Assembly (NCBI GenBank): GCA_963728285.1
Contig: CAVSJR010000005.1
Location: forward strand, 558,001 to 622,000
Length of the DNA: 64,000 nucleotides
Origin: CAVSJR01 sp963728285
GTDB lineage: Bacteria > Actinomycetota > UBA4738 > HRBIN12
Direction of reading: 5' to 3'
Positions 57,632 to 64,000 of this stretch are shown piece by piece. The notes below the pieces were generated by a model. That model did not search any database. It was not told where the DNA came from and saw only the letters and a program-made list of their open reading frames with translations. The translations under genes were made by a program, and so were the position numbers. How positions within the stretch are numbered: the first letter of the stretch is position 1; each line of letters opens with the position of its first letter.

Positions 57632-59256
57632 CCCGCCGCGGCGCTCCCGTCCGCCCGAGGGTCGGTGCCGGCCACGAGCGTGCCGTCCTCCAGCACGCGG
57701 ATGGCGTGGGCGTGTCCCACCTCGTCGGATTCCTCGGGGACCGAATCGATCTCGAACCCCTCGGAGCGGAGGGCCTCGAACGCGGTCGCCGGAACGTCGG
57801 CCTCCGCCACGACCGACCTGCGACGGTCGACCGGGTCCATCCCTCCCACCAGCCACCGCGGCTCCTGCAACGCCCGATCGGGGGAGAGGCCGAGGTCGAA
57901 CATCCGCAGGATCGACATGGCGTTGATCTGCGGCTGCGCGTGGCCGCCCATGGTCCCGCACACGGCGGCGAGCCGATCGTCCCGATGCACGAGCACGGGC
58001 ATGAGGGTGTGCGCCGGGCGCTTGCGCGGCGCCAGGACGTTCTTGGAGTGGGGATCGAGGCTGAAGCAGGCCCCCCGGTTCTGGGCGATGATCCCCGTCT
58101 CGGGCTCGAGGATGCCCGCGCCGAAGCCGTGGAAGAGGCTCTGGATCAGCGACACCGCGCGACCGTCGCCGTCGGCCGTCACGAGCGCGATCGTGTCGCC
58201 TCGAACGAAGGAATCCTCCTCGACGCCGGCCGAGGCGGCGGGGTCGAGCGGGCCCGTCCGGGCCGGAAGCATGTCGAAGCCGCCCCGCGCCTCGTCGATC
58301 AGGCCGGCGATATGGCCGTCGTCGAGCAGCGTGACGATCGGGACTCGCTCGACGTGCGGATCGGCATTGTGCCGGTCGCGGTCGGCCGACGCCGCCCGAA
58401 ACACGAGCGCGAGGAGCCCGGCGTCCGGACCCAGCGGATCGGGGTCGAGCTCCATGCGCTCGATGCCGGCGAGCACCTCGAGGAGCACGAACCCCTGGGA
58501 GTTCGGCGGAACGACGCGCACGTCCAGGTCCCGATATCGCCCGATGAGCGGGGGCACGGTCTCCGCCCGATGACCGGCGAGGTCGTCCTCGCTCATCGGG
58601 GACCCCGCCCTGCGCAGGCCGGCCGCGTACCGGCGCCCGACCTCCCCCCCGTACAGCGCGTCCGGCCCCTCGGCGGCGATCGCGCGAAGCGTCTCGGCGA
58701 GCGCGGGCTGACGGAGCCTCGCGCCCTCCGCGAGGAACCCGCCGTTGGAGCCGAAGACCGCACGGATCCCCGGGTCGGAGCGGAGCACCCCCTCGTGCGA
58801 CCGGAGCGACGCGGCGAGCGAGCGTGCGACGGGGAGTCCCTCCGACGCGTGGCCGATCGCGGGCTCGAGGGCCCGGCGCCACGGAATGGTGCCCCCCTCC
58901 GCGAGCACCGATGCCCAGCCGGCGACCGCTCCCGGCACCGTGATCGGGATGGGCCCGTACTCGGGCATCGACGCGTGGTGTCTCCGCACCGCCTCGACGT
59001 CGATCCCCGCCGGCGCGGCGCCGCTCGAGTTGATCGCGATGGCCTGCCCGTCCGGCTCTTGGACGAGGGCGAACAGGTCTCCTCCGACGCCGCACATGTG
59101 CGGATAGACGACCGCCAGCGTGGCGGCGGCCGTGACGGCGGCGTCGATCGCGTTCCCGCCCTCGGCGAAGATCTCCTGCGCCGCATTCGTGGCTGCGGTG
59201 TGGGGGGTGGCGACGGCCCATCGCCGGCCGCTCGCGGCGAGGAGGCGTTGGCTCAT
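57628..59256 (-). CDS. ggt: Gamma-glutamyltransferase family protein
   Basis: The 542-residue protein cleaves or transfers gamma-glutamyl groups, as from glutathione. It has the family features AVATPHTAATNAAQEIFAEG, MCGVGGDLFALVQEPDG, ITVPGAVAGWASVLAEG and the self-processing site around the Thr of RGDTIALVTADGDGRAVSLI, then GHAQPQINAMSILRMFDLG. No signal peptide is seen, so it looks cytoplasmic, as for several actinobacterial members that act in other hydrolyses. It is upstream of and translationally coupled to the PAS kinase. The DNA is free of frameshifts. Confidence 0.92.
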   Translation of the reverse strand: MSQRLLAASGRRWAVATPHTAATNAAQEIFAEGGNAIDAAVTAAATLAVVYPHMCGVGGDLFALVQEPDGQAIAINSSGAAPAGIDVEAVRRHHASMPEYGPIPITVPGAVAGWASVLAEGGTIPWRRALEPAIGHASEGLPVARSLAASLRSHEGVLRSDPGIRAVFGSNGGFLAEGARLRQPALAETLRAIAAEGPDALYGGEVGRRYAAGLRRAGSPMSEDDLAGHRAETVPPLIGRYRDLDVRVVPPNSQGFVLLEVLAGIERMELDPDPLGPDAGLLALVFRAASADRDRHNADPHVERVPIVTLLDDGHIAGLIDEARGGFDMLPARTGPLDPAASAGVEEDSFVRGDTIALVTADGDGRAVSLIQSLFHGFGAGILEPETGIIAQNRGACFSLDPHSKNVLAPRKRPAHTLMPVLVHRDDRLAAVCGTMGGHAQPQINAMSILRMFDLGLSPDRALQEPRWLVGGMDPVDRRRSVVAEADVPATAFEALRSEGFEIDSVPEESDEVGHAHAIRVLEDGTLVAGTDPRADGSAAAG

Positions 59257-59324
59257 TCCGATCAGTCTCCCACGCGCGCCCGACGCGGCGACAGGCCGAC
59301 CCCTGGCCGCCCGTTGCGCGCCGG

Positions 59325-59330
59325 TAGGAT
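59325..59330 (+). promoter_or_regulatory. -10 box (TAGGAT) of the bactofilin-like gene, leaderless
   Basis: TAGGAT ends six bases before the ATG at 59337, indicating a leaderless message. It lies in the 80-base gap to the divergent ggt gene. Confidence 0.5.
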
Positions 59331-59336
59331 GAGCCG

Positions 59337-60527
59337 ATGCCGAGACTCCGACGCCTCGCCACGATCCTCGTCGCGGCCGCCCCCGTCGCCCTCACGACCC
59401 TCCCCGCCTGGGCAGCCGTGAGCGACGAGGTCGCGCCGGACCAGATCGTGCTGTCGGGGCGGGCCGACGTGCCGCGCGGGAGGACGGTCGGCCAGGTCGT
59501 GGTGTTTCGCGGCGTCGCGTCGATTCAGGGCGTGGCGCACGGAGACGTCGTGGTCTTCAGCGGACGGGTGAGCGTCGCCGGCCAGGTGAGCGGCAACGTG
59601 GTCACGCTCGACGGAACGGTCGTCCTCGCGCCGACGGCGCAGGTGCGCGGCGACGTGATCTCGCGCGGGGCGGTGGTCGTGCGAAAGGGCGCGCAGGTGC
59701 AGGGGGACATCCGCGAGAACGTCCCGCTCAGCATCCGTGAGCCCGTGGAGATCTTCGGGCCCCTCGCGACCTGGCTGGCCGTCACCGTCTCGGGGCTGGT
59801 CCTCGGCCTCGTGCTCCTCTGGGTCGCGCCCCGCGCGAGCGAATCCGTCGTCGCGACCGCCCGCCGCGCGCCGTGGGCCTCGGCGGGATGGGGGATCGCG
59901 GTGTTGGTCGGCCTCCCCGTCATCACGCTCGGCCTCGCGCTGACCCTCGTCGGCCTGCCGCTCGCCCTCGTGGTCGTGCTCGCGCTCGGATTCGCGCTCT
60001 TCGTCGGGTACGCGTGGGCCGCATGGATCCTCGGCCGCGCGCTGCTTCCCCCGCCGCGAGGACGGATCGTGGCCTTCCTGGCGGGGTTCGCCATCCTTCG
60101 TCTGGTGGCGGCCGTCCCCGTCGCCGGCGGGGTGACCTGGCTGCTCGCGAGCGCGTTCGGGCTCGGCGCGGGCATCGTCGCGATGTGGAGCGCCCGCGGC
60201 GTCGGCGGCAAGCATCGAGCCGGCAGACCGGCGGTCGAGGCGAGCGCGTGGGATTCGACCGGCGACGAGGCCTCGCCCGCGCTCGCATCGTCGAAGGTCG
60301 TCACGGGCTCCGGCTCGATGGAGCCGGAGGGGGCGGCCAGGGACGAGGCCATCGATCCGGAGTTTCCGGGCGCCGTCCCTGAGAACGGGGCCGACGTTGC
60401 GGAGCCGGACGAGGACTGGACGCCGCTCGTCCGCGCGGAGGCTCCACCTGAGATCGAGGCCGTTGCCGAGGACGATCGTCCGACCCCCGCGCCGAGCTCG
60501 GGGCGCGCGCCGGGAACCGAGTCGTAA
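59337..60527 (+). CDS. Bactofilin-like repeat protein with membrane spans
   Basis: The 396-residue protein has a signal peptide (LRRLATILVAAAPVALTTLP). A right-handed helix of short repeats follows: VGQVVVFRGVASIQGVAHGD, VVVFSGRVSVAGQVSGNVVT, LDGTVVLAPTAQVRGDVIS, like bactofilin or polymer-forming domains. About four spans come next (LAVTVSGLVLGLVLLWVA, GIAVLVGLPVITLGLALTLV and others), then a disordered acidic tail. I know this arrangement in actinobacteria but no function is established. Confidence 0.8.
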   Translation: MPRLRRLATILVAAAPVALTTLPAWAAVSDEVAPDQIVLSGRADVPRGRTVGQVVVFRGVASIQGVAHGDVVVFSGRVSVAGQVSGNVVTLDGTVVLAPTAQVRGDVISRGAVVVRKGAQVQGDIRENVPLSIREPVEIFGPLATWLAVTVSGLVLGLVLLWVAPRASESVVATARRAPWASAGWGIAVLVGLPVITLGLALTLVGLPLALVVVLALGFALFVGYAWAAWILGRALLPPPRGRIVAFLAGFAILRLVAAVPVAGGVTWLLASAFGLGAGIVAMWSARGVGGKHRAGRPAVEASAWDSTGDEASPALASSKVVTGSGSMEPEGAARDEAIDPEFPGAVPENGADVAEPDEDWTPLVRAEAPPEIEAVAEDDRPTPAPSSGRAPGTES

Positions 60528-60629
60528 GGACGAGTCGGGCGATCCTTTCGCTTCTCGCTGTGCCCCTGTTGCAAGGCATGCAGACCGGGAACCGGCGCGA
60601 GTCGATGCGTCGCGCTCGGCTTCCTCCAC

Positions 60630-60658
60630 TTGACGGGGGCGACACACCGTTCGATATT
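60630..60658 (+). promoter_or_regulatory. Sigma-70-like promoter of the S53 protease gene
   Basis: TTGACG (60630-60635) is spaced 17 bases from GATATT (60653-60658), the best -35/-10 pair I found in the window. Transcription would start near 60665, with AAAGGGGAGGGG before the ATG at 60697. Confidence 0.6.
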
Positions 60659-60696
60659 TGGCTCCAGTTGCTCGACATCGAAAGGGGAGGGGAACC

Positions 60697-62596
60697 ATGG
60701 TCCGAGTACGCCCCCTGAGCGCGGCCGCCATCGGCGCCGTGTTCGTCCTGGCCATCATGGTCGTGCCGGGCGTCGGCTCCGCCGCGAGTCGGACGACGCT
60801 TCGCAACAGCTCCTCTCCGGTCGCCCAACCGGCGCACTTCATCCGACACGTGCCGCGGGGAGTCCGCATCGACTTCGAGCTCTACCTCGGCCTGCGCGAC
60901 ACGGCCGGTGCCGAGGCGACGCTCGCAGCGGTCTCCGATCCGTCGAGCTCGCGCTACGGCGACTACCTGTCTCCGTCGGCGTTCCGCGCACGATTCGCGC
61001 GTCCACAGGCGGACGTCGACGCCGCTCGAGCGTGGCTCTCGTCGCAGGGGTTCTCGGTGGGCGCGGTTCCCGCCAATCACACGACGGTGTCGGCGAGCGG
61101 CACCGTCGCCCAGGTCGAGCGCGCCTTCCAGACGACCCTCAACGAGTATCGGGTCGGAGGACGGAGCGAGCGCGCACCGGCCACGGCGCCCTCGGTACCC
61201 GCATCGCTCGACGGCGTCGTCCGCGGCGTGCTTGATCTCGCCGACGTCCGCCATCGGGTCGGCGCTCCTGCCCCGCCCCTGGCGTTCCGGGCGGGGCGCC
61301 CGTGCTCGGACTACTGGGGACAGCTCATGGCCCGGGAGCTCCCGGACGCGTACGGCCGCACGCAGCCGTTCACCGTCTGCGGCTACGGTCCCGATCAGAT
61401 TCGGGGCGCGTACGGGCTCGAGCGGACCGTGCGGGAGGGCGTGGACGGGTCCGGCGTCAGGGTCGCGATCGTCGACGCGTACGCCTCGACAGACGATCCA
61501 GCGCGACGTCAACACCTACTCTCGCCGCCACGACCTTCCGAGCATCACGCTCGACCAGATCACCCGCCCGCCACAGTTCGGCAGCAAGTGCGGTCGGCGA
61601 GGCTGGTCGGTGGAGGAGACCCTCGATGTCGAGGCCGTGCATGGCGTCGCGCCGGGGGCGGGGATCCTCTACTGGGGAGCGGCGAGCTGCCTCGACCGCC
61701 ACCTCCGCGACGCCGTGGCCGACATCGTGGAACATCACCGCGCCGACATCATCACGAACTCCTACGGCGGGCGCGATGAGCAGGATCCCGCGTCGCACGT
61801 GCTGGCCTGGCACGACATCTTCCTGCAGGCCGGCGCCGAGGGAATCGGCACGTACTTCTCCTCGGGAGACGACGGCGATGGCATCGAGAACGTCGGCATC
61901 CGGACCGTGCAACTGCCGGCCTCCGATCCCGCCACGACGGCAGTCGGCGGGACGAGCCTGGGCGTCGACGCCTTCGACCGCTACGTCTTTGAGACCGGAT
62001 GGGGGACCGGCATCAGCTCCCTCGCCCGCGACGCCTGGAAGCCCGCACCGCCCGGTGCCTTCCTGTATGGCGGAGGGGGAGGGACGAGCCGGATCTTCGC
62101 GGAGCCGAGCTACCAGCGCGGCGTCGTCCCCGATCGCCTGAGCGGATACTGGGGCGGATCCAACCGAGTCGTGCCCGACATCGCCATGGATGGCGACCCG
62201 AACACCGGTTTCATCGTCGGCCAGACGCAGACGTTCCCGGGCCACATCGAGCGCTACGGCGAGTACCGCCTGGGGGGAACGAGCCTGTCGTCGCCGCTGT
62301 TCGCGGGCGTCATGGCGCTCGCCGACGATGCCGCCGGCTCGTCCCACGGGTTCGTCAACCCGCTGCTGTACTCGCTCGCCGGCTCGGGAGCGTTCCGCGA
62401 TATCGTCGATCCGCCGACGACGATCGCCGCCGCGCGCACGGACTTCGTCAATGGCGTGAACAGAACCGACGGGTTGAGCTACACGCTTCGGACCATGAAC
62501 TTCACCGGAACGATCGACACGCGACCCGGCTACGACGACGTCACGGGCGTGGGATCGCCCAACGGCAGGAGGTTCCTCGAGGCGCTGGGGCCATAA
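60697..62596 (+). CDS. Secreted sedolisin (S53) serine-carboxyl protease, split by a +1 frameshift
   Basis: After a signal peptide (AAIGAVFVLAIMVVPGVGSA) comes the pro-kumamolisin domain (RVRPLSA..., DFELYLGLRDTAGAEATLAA, SVSASGTVAQVERAFQTTL-like text). The catalytic domain has the Glu/Asp region VEETLDVEAVHGVAPGAGIL, the oxyanion Asp in YFSSGDDGDGI, and the nucleophile Ser in GGTSLSSPLFAGVMALA. A calcium-type Asp is visible near the end (GYDDVTGVGSPNG). The frame shifts around 61487-61492; removing one base joins VAIVDAYAS to TIQRDVNTYSRRHDL. Corrected length is about 632 residues. The enzyme is active at acid pH outside the cell. Confidence 0.9.
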
Positions 62597-62636
62597 GAGC
62601 ATCGGCCCCGGCGCGGACGTACCAGCAGCCTGCGAC

Positions 62637-62921
62637 TCAGCGCTCGCCGTAGGGGCGATCGGTGAGGTTGCTCTCGGGACGTTCGATGTCGCCGAGCTCC
62701 TCCTGTTCCTCGTCCCGGTCCTCCTCCACGTCGGGAAGCAGATCGTCGTCCTCACTGTGGCCGGGGGAGTCGGGATCGGCCTTGCGAGGGTCATCCCGCG
62801 CGGACAGCTGGACCGAGGAGTCACCGGGCCCGCGGTAGTCTTGCTCGTCGTCGCCCGTCGTCGTCGTTCTCGGCAGGTCGTGGTCCCGCTCGCCCTTGCC
62901 CTTGGATTCGTGCTCGTCCAT
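62637..62921 (-). CDS. Small highly charged disordered protein
   Basis: The ATG at 62921 has GAGGAGGACATGACG before it; an ATG at 62927 lies nearer the site. The 94-residue product is almost all polar or charged (MDEHESKGKGERDHDLPRTT, then DDDLLPDVEEDRDEEQEELG). No domain is recognisable. It converges with the protease gene. Confidence 0.5.
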   Translation of the reverse strand: MDEHESKGKGERDHDLPRTTTTGDDEQDYRGPGDSSVQLSARDDPRKADPDSPGHSEDDDLLPDVEEDRDEEQEELGDIERPESNLTDRPYGER

Positions 62922-63021
62922 CGTCATGTCCTCCTCGTGTCTCGGACGCATACCCGCTTTCTCGTCCCCAATCCAAGGGCCTACGAGTCAGCGCCGACGG
63001 GGAGCTCTATCCTTGCAGTCC

Positions 63022-63297
63022 GTGAGGCCAGTGGATGGGCCGCCGTCCGACCGGCCGGGATGTCTCCTCTGCGGCCGCGCCACCTTCGATCCCGACAAGA
63101 GGGATCGACCATGGGTGCGAGCCGTCCAGGGCGGGCGCCAGGTGCTCGTGTGCCCGGCGTGCCAGGAGGGGACGCCGGACTGGGCGGAGCGGCTCGACCG
63201 GTGTTCGGCGTGTGGCAGCACGAGGCTGTCCGCCATGCTGGGCCAGGTCGTGTGCCGGCAGTGCGGCCATGTGCTGGTGTCACGAACGGGCGCTTAG
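63022..63297 (+). CDS. Double zinc-ribbon protein overlapping tRNA-Val
   Basis: From GTG 63022 (a TATCCT box ends eight bases earlier) the 91-residue protein has four Cys pairs: GCLLCGRATF, VLVCPACQEG, DRCSACGSTR and VVCRQCGHVL, i.e. two zinc ribbons. Its last codons and stop at 63295-63297 overlap the first ten bases of tRNA-Val. This makes co-transcription with the tRNA likely. Its partners are unknown. Confidence 0.75.
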   Translation: MRPVDGPPSDRPGCLLCGRATFDPDKRDRPWVRAVQGGRQVLVCPACQEGTPDWAERLDRCSACGSTRLSAMLGQVVCRQCGHVLVSRTGA

Positions 63298-63362
63298 CTC
63301 AGCGGGAGAGCGCCGCCCTTACAAGGCGGAGGTCGTAGGTTCGATCCCTACAGCGCCCACCA
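63288..63362 (+). tRNA. tRNA-Val (TAC)
   Basis: The acceptor GGGCGCT (63288-63294) pairs with AGCGCCC (63352-63358), followed by A and encoded CCA to 63362. The anticodon stem CCGCC/GGCGG encloses the loop CTTACAA, with anticodon TAC at 63320-63322. The T-arm reads GTAGGTTCGATCCCTAC. The gene overlaps the end of the zinc-ribbon gene. Confidence 0.95.
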
Positions 63363-63553
63363 TGTCTGACCTGCGGGCCGATCGTGGGAGCGGTCATCTG
63401 GTCGCGTGGGCGTTGAATGTGAATTTCGGTGCGTGGTCGCTCATAGGCGGTGTCGGAATTCTGATACTCGCTATGGCTGGCGTCGCTGCCGCCTTGATGA
63501 TCCGTCGAAACATCCAGGATGGATGCTCGGAGTCGGGGTGCTTGCGCTACTAG
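63362..63553 (+). CDS. Possible 63-residue membrane protein right after tRNA-Val
   Basis: An ATG uses the last base of the tRNA CCA (63362) and gives MSDLRADRGSGHLVAWALNV, one span (LIGGVGILILAMAGVAAALM) and a short tail. There is no ribosome site, because the upstream sequence is the tRNA, so this may be chance or may need tRNA processing to be expressed. Confidence 0.3.
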   Translation: MSDLRADRGSGHLVAWALNVNFGAWSLIGGVGILILAMAGVAAALMIRRNIQDGCSESGCLRY

Positions 63554-63808
63554 GAGCCTGGGTCTGGCTCGCTGGACGTTGGTAGGACCGCGACGTGGAG
63601 GAGCGGCTTTGAACCGCAGGCGGTGCTCCCTGGCGGTCGGCCGCGCAGCTGTGACGTCGAGGATTCCGCCCGAGCGGACGAGCGGCTGTTACTGGATCTC
63701 CACCGGCTCCATCCGAACTGCCGCAAGTGCTATCGCCGACGTACCGCGAAGGGAACCGGCGACCCACCTCGCGGTGTATGAGAGGTAGCCGACCAAGGGT
63801 GCAGGGCT
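63554..63808. other. Stretch without a supported gene
   Basis: Only weak short frames cross these bases. The composition looks a little lower in GC than the left part of the window. No repeat, terminator or RNA structure was recognised. Confidence 0.4.
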
Positions 63809-64000
63809 ATGAGAGCACGGTTACTGTTCGCGGGCCTGGTGGCGATATCGACGGTGGTCATCGCTATTCCAGCATCGGCCAAGGTGGGCATCGCCGAGGC
63901 GAGAATCACCGGGCCGGAAATCGACGGCGAGATACGGATTGGACGCCGCAACACGATGAGCCTGTGGGAGTACGGAATCGGCGCAGTGGCTGGTCCGCAC
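63809..64000 (+). CDS. N-terminal part of a secreted protein (runs off the window)
   Basis: The ATG at 63809 has AAGGGTGCAGGG shortly before it. The first residues MRARLLFAGLVAISTVVIAI and PASAKVG form a signal peptide with Ala-x-Ala cleavage after PASA. The visible mature part (IAEARITGPEIDGEIRIGRR) is too short to place. The frame is open to the last base. Confidence 0.65.
   Translation, partial: MRARLLFAGLVAISTVVIAIPASAKVGIAEARITGPEIDGEIRIGRRNTMSLWEYGIGAVAGPH

Noticed and set aside
63519..63788. A 89-residue frame on the plus strand after tRNA-Val
   Set aside because: No ribosome site, no family resemblance and composition typical of chance frames.

Overview
The window is about 64 kb of GC-rich DNA with actinobacterial character. 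It has a ppdK / dgt / dnaG / rpoD backbone, a dense set of small secreted and membrane proteins, a very large NAD-dependent glutamate dehydrogenase, NarL-type and PAS-type sensor kinases, and many genes whose GTG or ATG start lies 6-8 bases after a TAnnnT -10 box, which suggests leaderless transcripts. I infer Actinomycetota, probably a deep-branching or uncultured lineage; the exact class cannot be fixed from this sequence alone.

Layout. 0-12.8 kb: housekeeping genes (pyruvate phosphate dikinase, dGTPase, DNA primase, primary sigma factor) mixed with a CBS-domain protein, a DUF2254 membrane protein, a Tat-exported amidase, a YdcF-like protein and a copper lipoprotein. 12.9-21.7 kb: a tRNA-Asn followed by an accessory-looking block. 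It holds a RibD/DHFR-like reductase, an AraC regulator with two VOC (glyoxalase/bleomycin-resistance fold) proteins and a UvrA-like twin ABC ATPase, then a NarL-type two-component system with an ABC-2 exporter. The two-component and exporter operons share an inverted-repeat upstream element. 21.9-31.1 kb: an ATP-dependent DNA ligase, a glycosyltransferase, a cluster of very small proteins (GYD, ABM-like, His-rich), an RTX calcium-binding protein, a decayed AlkZ-like gene, a HAD phosphatase, a two-domain sulfurtransferase and exonuclease III. 31.2-38.5 kb: an asymmetric heterodimeric ABC exporter, DedA and YihY membrane proteins, a cupin, a phosphoesterase and an RsbW-like ATPase. 38.7-40 kb: a tRNA with anticodon CAT flanked by the 3' remnant of a tyrosine integrase and two orphan small genes, which looks like the scar of an integrated element. 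40-49.4 kb: an alcohol dehydrogenase/quinone reductase, an HtrA-like protease, a class III cyclase fusion, a methyltransferase, an SGNH lipoprotein, fumarase, an M23-like protein, a secreted propeller-like protein and a lone Flp pilin. 49.5-64 kb: a GNAT acetyltransferase, glutamate dehydrogenase, a nitrobindin-like protein, a PAS histidine kinase coupled to gamma-glutamyltransferase, a bactofilin-like membrane protein, a sedolisin (S53) protease, a double zinc ribbon overlapping tRNA-Val, and the start of a secreted protein.

Two features matter to anyone using this annotation. First, about 18 genes or gene segments are split by single-base shifts. Nearly all are +1 gains and most lie in short G/C runs, including in genes that should be essential (dnaG, rpoD). 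I annotate each as one gene across its shift; sequence or assembly error is the likeliest cause, although a few loci (the AlkZ-like gene and the integrase) are truly degraded. Second, many promoters are readable by eye as TAnnnT boxes directly before the start codon.

No CRISPR array, complete insertion sequence, prophage or recognisable biosynthetic or defence system was found. The most interesting regulatory signal is the shared palindromic operator of the two-component/ABC-exporter pair at 18.0 and 19.9 kb.
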